Source of the DNA: Apophysomyces variabilis
Lineage: Eukaryota > Mucoromycota > Mucoromycetes > Mucorales > Mucoraceae
Assembly: GCA_002749535.1 (NCBI GenBank)
Contig: MZZL01000054.1
Span: 45,885-109,884, forward strand
Direction of reading: 5' to 3'
DNA length: 64,000 nucleotides
Position 1 is the first letter of the stretch. Each line of letters opens with the position of its first letter. Under the pieces are notes generated by a model, which saw nothing but the letters and a program-made list of their open reading frames with translations, did not search any database and was not told the DNA's origin. This document shows, one piece after another, positions 39,000 to 48,975 of this stretch. Position numbers and translations under genes: made by a program.

Positions 39000-39949
39000 T
39001 TAACAGCACAGTCGAGGGATAGATTTGGAGGAAGAGGAATGCGTTTCCTTATCCAGCTTGATTATGGTTGAGTCGTTCATATAAAGATCCATTTTTAAGG
39101 GAGGAGGAACAGGAATCATTTTGGCAATATGGATAAAGGCTTCTTCGACATTGATGCCTTTCTTTGCACTCGCTTCAAAACTTGGAATCCTCATTTTGTC
39201 TGTAGAGTGTTGGTCTATCCAAGCACGGACTTGCCTCCGTGAAACCGCCCGATCTTCGATATCGATCTTATTTCCGACAATCAACATGGGAAAATGACGT
39301 GCTTGTTCCGCAGGGAGAGCTATTTGTCTTAGAAAGTCATCACGCCAACGCCCTGAGGTGGAAGGAGAAAGATGAGGTGAATCTATTCTATGTTCCATAC
39401 GGAAAATATACGAGAAAGAGTATGCAAGACAGAACTTACCGAGATGTTGGAATGACAGGAAATTATTCACGTCGTACACAAGCACACAGGCATCGGCCCC
39501 ACGATAATAAGCCGAACCCAGAGACTGAAAACGTTCCTGACCCGCCGTATCCCATATTTGCATCAACATTTTTCGTCCATCTGGACTTTGTACTTCCTTC
39601 GTAATAAAGTCGGCTCCTGGTTTAATTTAATATAATTAGACTATTTCCCTCTATTCAACCGAGGACGCCCTCATTCCCCCCCCCTCTTTGTAATTTTTTC
39701 TCTCTCTCGTACCAATGGTTGCTTTGTAGGCATGAGTGCATTTATTATGAATGAACTGTCATGTCGCGTGTTAATCGTTCAAAAGTTGCGAAAGGTCATG
39801 GCCAAGGTGTACCTGATTTCGTAAACATGTCTACACCAACAAAAAAAAAGGTGAACCCGTGGCGTTGGTTGGTGTCTACGAGTGCTTTTCTTTACCTTTC
39901 CTACACCTCCGTCGCCAATGAGCACCACTTTAACAATATGATTATGCAT
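39000..39949 (-). CDS. Rab7/Ypt7-like small GTPase
   Basis: Membrane-traffic GTPase for late endosome/vacuole fusion, 214 residues. Five exons: 39896-39949, an 18-nt microexon 39813-39830, 39713-39755, 39440-39616 and 39000-39352; total 645 nt. G1 is GDGGVGKT (split by an intron). Switch I carries YKATIGADFITKEV, the Rab7 subfamily hallmark. G3 is WDTAGQERFQSLG, followed by YYRGADACVLVYDV. G4 is VGNKIDI and G5 SFEASAKKG. The C-terminus ends in Cys-Cys for double geranylgeranylation. The N-terminus before G1 is short (MHNHIVKVVLI) and the region after G5 is less Rab7-like, so it may be a paralog rather than the only Ypt7. Residues needed for GTP binding are present. Confidence 0.88.
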
Positions 39950-42227
39950 GAAGTCTGCTGTATTGCTGTGTGTGAGGAAGAGAGAGAAAGAGAGGAAGAC
40001 AGAGAATAAGAAAACGAAAGAGGGGGATGTCTCTGTGTGTGGAAACGCAAGAAAGGTTTATTACAGGCTTGCCTAATTTGAGGTTGAAGCCGAGCAAAAG
40101 AGAAAGAGGCAAAAGAGAAGGTCGGAAAGGTTTGCAAGCAACGGGATCATTGGGTTAAAGCCACTCAAAAGACAACCATGCAGCGAGGATAACAAATGCG
40201 GGCATCAGATGATGCAAGTGTAATGCATAAAACCCACACTCCTCGCTCCAGCTTTTTCTCATGAATAGACTTCCAAACCCCTTTCCTTTTGCCTTCTTTC
40301 CCTCCCCCTTTTGCTTCTGTTCGTCAATAAGCAAGGGATATACTATTCTACTTTTGAACCCTTTGCGTAGGACAAAAAGAAGGTTTGTTTCTTCTGCATG
40401 TTTATAAATAGTGAAAAACTTCTATATAACACCCTTTCCTTGTACAACCCAAGATACCCATGGGCTTGTATGATTGGAATCAACCCATCTCAAAATTAGA
40501 ACCTAAAATTCAGATGTTACAAACTTCTTACTTCATTGTTTGTTGCCATTTCGAATAATTTAGTCCCATTGTTCATTGCCCTATGTACAAGTGACCCACC
40601 ACGCTTTCCTATTCCGTAACCCAAGTCATACTCTGCTGCGTTTCATCCAAGCTTCTACTATCTTTTCTGCAACCAATAGCAATCACTCTTGGCCATGCCA
40701 CTACAACAGAACTGCAGTAGAATATAAGTAGAACTTTGTCTCCTCAGTCTTTATGTCTGACGTACCACATACTAAATCTCTCCATGTCATTGATAGTATA
40801 GATGACTTTAGGTGCTCTTCCGGAACTTGAATCAGGACCATGTAACTGATAGCAAATATGGCTCAAACTGCAAATAGCAACAGGTGCTTGAGATGATCAA
40901 TGCTAAAGGCACAAAAGAAGTGTCTCTGCAAACAATACACAATAGCAAGGTAAACCAGTATCTATCAAAGGAACAGGGCCTGACAGTTATCCTGGTCTAC
41001 AATGTAGTCATCAAAGCCCGTTATCGGGGTGATCTTCGGAGCAGTGCACTAAACGCTATCAAAATGGCCTTTTTTTTTTGTCTTGACTTCTTTTCCAGGA
41101 ATAACCAAGTATACAACAACTGTACCTGTCAATGTGTCACAGCATAGCTTCGAAAAGCTGTGAGCATCTCATAAATGAGCTACATCTGCCCTGATGCATA
41201 CCACTTGATTTCTCGAACGTAGTGTGCGTTTGCAACCCGGCGCGTTTTATCTTTTGGCCAACGCAAAATGCATGTATCAATGAATCCAAGCACTTCCTGT
41301 CAGGCAGCACAAAATTATCACGCTTGGTGCAAGTGACTATCAAGAGCATGTATGTACGTATCTTGATAGTCCCCATGTTCTCCTTCCCTTACCATGCTTT
41401 ACACCAACCATATCTCCACGGTCATGTTACCACTATAAAACGATCTTTATTCTTTAGGAGAGTAACGCATCTCTTTTGCGTATAGAGCATACCAGCTTGG
41501 TTAATGCCCCACTCCTCGACGTAACATAGCACCTTCCTTTTCCTGTCATGCAATTTCATGGTTATGGCAGAACCTTGCCGACCAAACATTTAACAACGTG
41601 ATTTAGCCAATATAATGAACGAGCATAACGCGAATACCTGTCTGTAATCTAATGTGATACGTACGGACAAGAACTAGAAGAACATAGATTGATTTCGTGT
41701 GTACGAGCCTATCAGAAAAGAAATCCATCTGATGCCAGAGAAAAAGTTAAGAAAATGAAGGGAATAACGTGACTCCTAACACAGTACAATAGCCCTTTTA
41801 ATTTTCGAGGCTCTCTTTCAAATGCGAAGCTGAATTATGACGTATTGTTTCCCTACCCACAGTTTGACATCTACCTGTTGGAAAATAGAAGGTAAAACAT
41901 TTTATAGGATGACTGATCCATAGATTGAGTGATGTTAATTAACGCATGTACCGTAAGGAAGATGTTGGATGGATAGCTGTTTTACATTTCTAAAATTTGT
42001 ACCAGTTGAGTGTAGTTATTACGCGTGCTTGTTTACAATCGTCAAGCCTTTAAGAATCAGCTCTATTCTGTATGTGTGAACAGATTGTAAATGTTTTCCT
42101 ACTGATATAGGGCTGCGAGATCAACAAAACACTGCAGATAACTCCGTGACAGTGAAGAATGAGTTAGCATGTTAAAATTAAATAGCTCTTTGCGCAAAGA
42201 TTATGTCAGGCACGATAACGATATTCC
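39950..42227. other. Intergenic 2.3 kb between Rab7 and the palindrome
   Basis: Promoter side of the Rab gene, with a GA-rich run at about 39973-40010. After that I see no recognisable protein or RNA gene. Open frames at 40884-41147 and 42169-42411 lack support. Confidence 0.45.
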
Positions 42228-42407
42228 AAATGCAAACGCGGACTTTATTGGACTATATGATTTTCAATGTTTTGCTCAACTAACAGACCAAAACATACAA
42301 CGCGCATACATTGCTAGATACACTTTCAGGGATGGTAATGATAGATATTTTTCAACAGTTACCAACAAATGTCGAGACCATCCTGATCAATTCCATAGTC
42401 CTGCATC

Positions 42408-43256
42408 CTAGGGCAATGGTATTTTGGAGCAAGAGGGAGTTGCTTCATCGCCCTTATAACCACCGAGGAACTTGACGCACGCACTGTATTTGCATGTGTT
42501 GAGGTTTTCTCCCGAAAACAATTTGTTGCATGTGCCCTTGCAAAGCGAACATACTCCTCTTCCAATGGGATAACGGATTCCAGCCAGGTCCAATGCCTTC
42601 ACAATTGCTGTCAAGGCCAAGGCGGGCACGCGCTCCTCGTGAAGATCGGTAGGGGAATCGGGCAGGTTGTTAAATCCTTGAGCAAAAGTTTCGTTGTAAC
42701 GGTACAGGTTTGCGACGAGAGTTTTGCCGAATAGATCACTCAAACCACGGTAACTCAAGGGTTCAGGTTCCAAGGGATTGGCATGATGAGAGACACTATA
42801 ACCAGAGTGACGATGGTGGAGCTTTCTCCATTCTTGTTCGTATTCATCAACTTCATCGTCGAAAGTAATTGAAGGCACAGAAGCATATCCTCCCGGTCTG
42901 AAAAAGCATCCTCTTTCTCCATTGTCATCAAATGATCCACATCCCCATTTTCCGGAAAGATCGATACAGTTACCACCAAATCTCTTGCATCGATAATCTG
43001 CATCATTATCGTGTGGCAGCTGGCAGAGAGAATTGACAGAGATCACATGAGCCTTGAAGACAGGCTCCTCACAGATAATAGCATTTTCGGCGTGATATTG
43101 AAGTTCACTCGAGAAGGGATTGAGGATACCATTGATGATGCCGTTGACTCCACTGATCGTTGTTGCCACTGTATCGAATAGTTTTCCAAAGTTAAAAGCT
43201 TCTCCTTGGACAGCAAGGCACAAGGTCAAGGGTACTACAGCAGCTTTGAAACGCAT
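42408..43256 (-). CDS. Secreted cysteine-rich protein, copy A
   Basis: Single-exon gene of 282 residues, ATG 43254-43256, stop at 42408-42410. Residues 1-20 form a signal peptide (hydrophobic core VVPLTLCLAV, then GEA cleavage site). The mature protein has 12 cysteines: six in the N-terminal half (62, 78, 90, 97, 106, 117), around SGKWGCGSFDD and ERGCFFRP, and six in the C-terminal half (236, 239, 243, 255, 260, 276). It carries an N-glycosylation site (NET at 188). No membrane segment, GPI signal or catalytic motif is seen. A TATA run lies 49 nt before the ATG. All cysteines keep their spacing in copy B, offset by one residue. I do not recognise the family; secreted, disulphide-stabilised and possibly effector-like or cell-wall-associated is an inference from composition. 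Confidence 0.85.
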   Translation of the reverse strand: MRFKAAVVPLTLCLAVQGEAFNFGKLFDTVATTISGVNGIINGILNPFSSELQYHAENAIICEEPVFKAHVISVNSLCQLPHDNDADYRCKRFGGNCIDLSGKWGCGSFDDNGERGCFFRPGGYASVPSITFDDEVDEYEQEWRKLHHRHSGYSVSHHANPLEPEPLSYRGLSDLFGKTLVANLYRYNETFAQGFNNLPDSPTDLHEERVPALALTAIVKALDLAGIRYPIGRGVCSLCKGTCNKLFSGENLNTCKYSACVKFLGGYKGDEATPSCSKIPLP

Positions 43257-43304
43257 GGTATGAAAAAGTGTTGGGTTTATCGAGAAATTGCAATCAATTC
43301 AGGC

Positions 43305-43318
43305 TTATATATATATAT
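43305..43318 (-). promoter_or_regulatory. TATA box of secreted-protein copy A
   Basis: TTATATATATATAT on the plus strand reads as an ATATATATATATAA box on the minus strand, ending 49 nt before the ATG. The same box sits at the same distance in copy B. Confidence 0.65.
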
Positions 43319-45151
43319 CTTCAATGGACTGAAGGTCTCTTCGGAACTGACCTTATGCTTTTTGGAGACGCTTACCAGAACAGGAATTGGGACGGAATGG
43401 TGCCGGGGTACTTCTGTATCAGCGACGCCAGATGGAATGGCTCAAGGTAACGTCAATGCGTCTATCCACAAACAAGTTCTTGAGAAACAGAAACCAGTCT
43501 TGTGTACTACCGCCTGACGTTCTCATTAAAGCTGCATAGAATAAACAATCACACAACCAGCGCCACTAACCGACATTACTGGTCTATTCATGTGGATCTT
43601 GTAACATTATTATAAGAACAGTGTCAAACATAGACGCTTTAAGTTTTCCTGCATCAACTTCTGAAACATGGACACAAAGTCAATGTCCGAGATGGCCATT
43701 AACGTTTTCTGATGTGAAACACATTAACATCTTCTGGTATAAACACATCCATAACCCAATCGGCTAACATGTACGTATCCATCAGTAACGGCAATAGGTC
43801 CATGGGCAAAAGTACCTCAGGCAATGCACACTGATACCCAATGTTTTGCTTGCTTTATCCTTGGTGATTGTCTGAGTAATGAGGTCTGTAAATGCGAGCT
43901 CAATGCAACCTCGCTGTTTATTTAGTATATGACACATGTCATCTATTAGAGAATTGCGATAGAAGTAATTAACGTTCATTTCTCGCTCCCCTACAGTTTG
44001 CGATTCCTATTTTTTTTTTCTGTGAACTACTGCAATAGGCTACCGGTTGCAGTAGGTTCAACAAGTGTTTCCTGTTCTTATTGTACATAGTGGGCTAAAA
44101 TAATTACTTCAACTAAGGAAAGAACCGCAAAAAGAGTGTGTCCAAGAATAAGCAATAACTATGAGCTGACACAGTGATGGCTCGCTGACTTTGATACTCA
44201 TAAACAGCACCGGTGTTTAATTGATTACTGTTTTATGACATATAGTTAGTCTTAAGCGACCGTCAGATATCGCCTTGTTTTGCTTTTTCTGTATTTTTCT
44301 TGGGCGCACCGCACATTGAAGGTACATTCGTACTGCTTTTGACTGACAGCATGAAGGAATCGCTAATCCTTAAAGTTAATGATTATCGTTTGCTTAATGT
44401 GGGAATGACCCGTATGAATCTTTCTACATAGTTCATGTTCTGGTAGGTTGGCTGAACCTTCTCATGAAGTGGCGCTGTGAACGTTAGTCACATCACTATA
44501 CAGCCGCAATGTCCCCAGAAAAACTTTGTACGTCTGAAGTTGACAGTGTTTGTGGAACTTGCGATTGATATGTCGCCCGCTAGCATGTCAAACGCGCCAA
44601 GGATGAATGACTCTGACGCATAAAACGCGAACCGGACCATGAAAACCGATACCAATCATTTCTTGGACTTTGTCCAAACCACGTATGTTGCAGCATACAA
44701 TATCACCACTGGAACAATGCAATCCAGCAGACATACGTGATTTTGACATTGATTGAGTACTACTATTGCTTCTGCCGGGTGCCAAGATCAGTTTTTCTCA
44801 CGCACCTGAATAACACGCCATTCATTACGTTTTATGTCGACAACTTCTGGCGTTACACTTGGACTTTACTAACTCTCTCTTTTTCTCTTCAATCAAACAA
44901 ATGCTGGTGTACGTACCCCGACCTCTAAGATTCACAACTCTATTTAACTTAAGCATAAACTTTCTCTGGGGAAAGACTGCTTCAACCAACACTCTTCCTT
45001 TATTAAGATAACAACTCAAAACGGTGGATTTGATTGCATGAATTCGCTTCGTTTCATTTATGTTTACTACAACTCAAAGCAATAAAAGCGCTTTTCCTAA
45101 CTTATCTAAATTCCCGAAAGCTGTCACATCCGTAGGACTCGGTTACAGATT

Positions 45152-45763
45152 CTGTTCCTAGTTTTCTTAACAAGAGTCAAGGGAATATCGTTGCTCTAGA
45201 TTTCTCTAGTAACCAAATTCATTCATTGCTGTCTATATCATTAGCTTAGAACTGCTGCATATTCATATGGAAAAACGATAGGCAAATGAAGAAATCAGCA
45301 AGGGTTTAAGAATAACAGCAAAGAGTTATAGTGATGTTTACTAGTGGACAAGCCCGCAACCGTTAAATTACATAAAACAAATCCTAAAGCAACATTTTGC
45401 CGTCCCTGCATGCATCATATTACGTATAGTACATTCTCACTAAAGCCGAGTTTAATTTTACTCGTGGTTACACAGTGCGGTTAGGTCATTATGCGATTCT
45501 GTGTGGGCCACTGACTACCATGATATATGGGCATCCCCTTGACACCTCAATTAACTGCGCTACAGATCCATTGCCTAGACATCGTCTGCCAAGCCGTAAT
45601 ACTATCGATGACTGATAATTCCAATGTTTTGCTTGTTCCCCGTTGCCGTAGTTATATGTAACGGCTGCAAGAAAGTAGCACACATAGCATTCAACGCATT
45701 CTGTAATCTACCAAGTTATCCAGTGACGGTGATCCCTTACTTTTGGTTAACGAAAACGACAGA
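45152..45763. other. Unique spacer at the palindrome centre
   Basis: 612 bp with no counterpart in either arm. It is A+T-rich without a convincing gene; the only frame (45489-45683, minus) has no domain. It would form the loop if the arms pair. Confidence 0.8.
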
Positions 45764-47596
45764 AATCTGTAACCGAGTCCTACGGATGTGACAGCTTTCG
45801 GGAATTTAGATAAGTTAGGAAAAGTGCTTTTATTGCTTTGAGTTGTAGTAAACATAAATGAAACGAAGCGAATTCATGCAATCAAATCCACCGTTTTGAG
45901 TTGTTATCTTAATAAAGGAAGAGTGTTGGTTGAAGCAGTCTTTCCCCAGAGAAAGTTTATGCTTAAGTTAAATAGAGTTGTGAATCTTAGAGGTCGGGGT
46001 ACGTACACCAGCATTTGTTTGATTGAAGAGAAAAAGAGAGAGTTAGTAAAGTCCAAGTGTAACGCCAGAAGTTGTCGACATAAAACGTAATGAATGGCGT
46101 GTTATTCAGGTGCGTGAGAAAAACTGATCTTGGCACCCGGCAGAAGCAATAGTAGTACTCAATCAATGTCAAAATCACGTATGTCTGCTGGATTGCATTG
46201 TTCCAGTGGTGATATTGTATGCTGCAACATACGTGGTTTGGACAAAGTCCAAGAAATGATTGGTATCGGTTTTCATGGTCCGGTTCGCGTTTTATGCGTC
46301 AGAGTCATTCATCCTTGGCGCGTTTGACATGCTAGCGGGCGACATATCAATCGCAAGTTCCACAAACACTGTCAACTTCAGACGTACAAAGTTTTTCTGG
46401 GGACATTGCGGCTGTATAGTGATGTGACTAACGTTCACAGCGCCACTTCATGAGAAGGTTCAGCCAACCTACCAGAACATGAACTATGTAGAAAGATTCA
46501 TACGGGTCATTCCCACATTAAGCAAACGATAATCATTAACTTTAAGGATTAGCGATTCCTTCATGCTGTCAGTCAAAAGCAGTACGAATGTGCCTTCAAT
46601 GTGCGGTGCGCCCAAGAAAAATACAGAAAAAGCAAAACAAGGCGATATCTGACGGTCGCTTAAGACTAACTATATGTCATAAAACAGTAATCAATTAAAC
46701 ACCGGTGCTGTTTATGAGTATCAAAGTCAGCGAGCCATCACTGTGTCAGCTCATAGTTATTGCTTATTCTTGGACACACTCTTTTTGCGGTTCTTTCCTT
46801 AGTTGAAGTAATTATTTTAGCCCACTATGTACAATAAGAACAGGAAACACTTGTTGAACCTACTGCAACCGGTAGCCTATTGCAGTAGTTCACAGAAAAA
46901 AAAAATAGGAATCGCAAACTGTAGGGGAGCGAGAAATGAACGTTAATTACTTCTATCGCAATTCTCTAATAGATGACATGTGTCATATACTAAATAAACA
47001 GCGAGGTTGCATTGAGCTCGCATTTACAGAACTCATTACTCAGACAATCATCAAGGATAAAGCAAGCAAAACATTGGGTATCAGTGTGCATTGCCTGAGG
47101 TACTTTTGCCCATGGACCTATTGCCGTTACTGATGGATACGTACATGTTAGCCGATTGGGTTATGGATGTGTTTATACCAGAAGATGTTAATGTGTTTCA
47201 CATCAGAAAACGTTAATGGCCATCTCGGAAATTGACTTTGTGTCCATGTTTCAGAAGTTGATGCAGGAGAACTTTAAGCGTCTATGTTTGACACTGTTCT
47301 TATAATAATGTTACAAGATCCACATGAATAGACCAGTAATGTCGGTTAGTGGCGCTGGTTGTGTGATTGTTTATTCTATGCAGCTTTAATGAGAACGTCA
47401 GGCGGTAGTACACAAGACTGGTTTCTGTTTCTCAAGAACTTGTTTGTGGATAGACGCATTGACGTTACCTTGAGCCATTCCATCTGGCGTCGCTGATACA
47501 GAAGTACCCCGGCACCATTCCGTCCCAATTCCTGTTCTGGTAAGCGTCTCCAAAAAGCATAAGGTCAGTTCCGAAGAGACCTTCAGTCCATTGAAG

Positions 47597-47610
47597 ATAT
47601 ATATATATAA
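47597..47610 (+). promoter_or_regulatory. TATA box of secreted-protein copy B
   Basis: ATATATATATATAA ends 49 nt before the ATG at 47659, identical in sequence and spacing to copy A. Confidence 0.65.
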
Positions 47611-47658
47611 GCCTGAATTGATTGCAATTTCTCGATAAACCCAACACTTTTTCATACC

Positions 47659-48510
47659 ATGCGTTTCAAAGCTGCTGTAGTACCCTTGACCTTGTGCCTT
47701 GCTGTCCAAGGAGAAGCTTTTAACTTTGGAAAACTATTCGATACAGTGGCAACAACGATCAAAGGAGTCGACGGCATTGTCAACAGCATTATTAACATCT
47801 TACCTGTTGAGTATATCGGTGAAGATTACGATAGCCGTATTGTATGCCCAGAACCAAGGTTCAAGGCTGAAGTGGTCTCTGTCAATGCTCTATGCCAGTT
47901 GGAGTCTGATGTGGATGCTAACCAACAGTGCCAATACTTTGGTAATAGCTGTGTCGACATGAGCGGAAAATGGGGATGTGGGCGATTTGACGACGATCAT
48001 GAGAGAGGATGCTTGTTTAGACCTTCGATCTCGGTCAGGGGCGCACGAAAGGTTACGTTTGATGATGAACTCGATGAATTCGAGAAAGAGTGGGGGTATA
48101 GCCGCCAACATCGTTTTACTTACAAAGCCTATGAGAGAAACAATATGGAAGAAGACAATTCTGAATACAAAGGTTTGAGTGACTACTTCGGCAAAACTCT
48201 GGTTGCAGACTTGTACCGTTACAACGAAACTTTTGCTCAAGGATTTGACAACCTACCCAATTCCCCTACCGATCTTCACGAGGAGCGCGTGCCCGCCTTG
48301 GCCTTGACAGCAATCGTGAAGGCATTGGACCTGGCTGGAATCCGTTATCCCATTGGAAGAGGAGTATGTTCGCTTTGCAAGGGCACATGCAACAAATTGT
48401 TTTCGGGAGAAAACCTCAACACATGCAAATACAGTGCGTGCGTCAAGTTCCTCGGTGGTTATAAGGGCGATGAAGCAACTCCCTCTTGCTCCAAAATACC
48501 ATTGCCCTAG
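47659..48510 (+). CDS. Secreted cysteine-rich protein, copy B
   Basis: Single-exon gene of 283 residues, divergent from copy A. The signal peptide and first 34 residues are identical to copy A. From about residue 171 to the end only a handful of residues differ. Residues 35-170 are strongly diverged, yet all six cysteines there keep their spacing, as do the FKAxVxSVNxLCQL, SGKWGCGxFDD, ERGCxFRP and TFDDExDExExEW frames. The stop is at 48508-48510 and the large transposon begins 180 bp beyond it. Retained reading frame and fixed cysteines show that both copies were kept under protein-level constraint. Function is unknown. Confidence 0.85.
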   Translation: MRFKAAVVPLTLCLAVQGEAFNFGKLFDTVATTIKGVDGIVNSIINILPVEYIGEDYDSRIVCPEPRFKAEVVSVNALCQLESDVDANQQCQYFGNSCVDMSGKWGCGRFDDDHERGCLFRPSISVRGARKVTFDDELDEFEKEWGYSRQHRFTYKAYERNNMEEDNSEYKGLSDYFGKTLVADLYRYNETFAQGFDNLPNSPTDLHEERVPALALTAIVKALDLAGIRYPIGRGVCSLCKGTCNKLFSGENLNTCKYSACVKFLGGYKGDEATPSCSKIPLP

Positions 48511-48690
48511 GATGCAGGACTATGGAATTGATCAGGATGGTCTCGACATTTGTTGGTAACTGTTGAAAAATATCTATCATTACCATCCCTGAAAGTGTAT
48601 CTAGCAATGTATGCGCGTTGTATGTTTTGGTCTGTTAGTTGAGCAAAACATTGAAAATCATATAGTCCAATAAAGTCCGCGTTTGCATTT

Positions 48691-48875
48691 AACTAGTTTG
48701 TGATGAGAGATGCTAAAGTGTCATTGAGGGAACAGACCAAATGTTTACTGTATTTGAAGCTAGATCTCGATTTTAGACCTAGCTTTTTCTATCGTAATAA
48801 CTCATGCTATTACTATACTTGTTCACTCATGGCGGCGTATCTGATGTTCTTGAGACGCAATTTGACAGAAATACA
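48691..48875 (+). repeat. Left terminal inverted repeat of the large transposon
   Basis: Begins AACTAGTTTGTGATGAGAG and runs to GAAATACA. The reverse complement recurs at 63812-63996 with 183 of 185 positions equal. The preceding ATTT (48687-48690) also mirrors the AAAT after the right copy, so the repeat may be four bases longer. Confidence 0.88.
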
Positions 48876-48975
48876 CTTTTTTCGGAAACTTTTGGCATAA
48901 CCTCTCAAAAACTTCGCACAGAAAAAATATGAAATTAGCACACTCCGCCAAGACAATTTGGCACACCGCCCCGCA

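Larger units (their letters stand above)
42228..45151. repeat. Left arm of a 6.5 kb palindrome
   Basis: About 2.92 kb whose reverse complement recurs at 45764-48690. The outer boundary is sharp: both arms read GTCCGCGTTTGCATTT outward, then differ. The inner boundary is at the shared GGTTACAGATT. Long stretches between arms are identical, including the gene flanks and about 2 kb of non-coding sequence. The exception is a roughly 400 bp block inside the coding region. Apart from the secreted-protein gene I see no supported gene in the arm (43320-45151). Confidence 0.92.
45764..48690. repeat. Right arm of the 6.5 kb palindrome
   Basis: Inverted copy of 42228-45151, about 2.93 kb. Scattered substitutions are visible (for example in the non-coding frame at 46936-47133), but most compared stretches are identical. 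The arm ends at 48690, immediately before the terminal repeat of the large transposon. Non-coding parts (45764-47596) show no supported gene. Confidence 0.92.

Noticed and set aside
43206..43517. 103-codon frame antisense to the start of copy A, identical in both palindrome arms
   Set aside because: Identity is explained by the arms themselves. It overlaps the signal peptide and TATA box of the real gene on the other strand.
44588..45019. Short frames conserved between palindrome arms
   Set aside because: They are identical because the DNA is duplicated; no domain or start context supports coding.
48691..48875. The 185 bp repeat as an independent MITE present twice
   Set aside because: The unit has no inverted ends of its own. 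The two copies face each other, and the left one starts exactly at the palindrome break, so terminal repeats of one element are more likely, though not proven.
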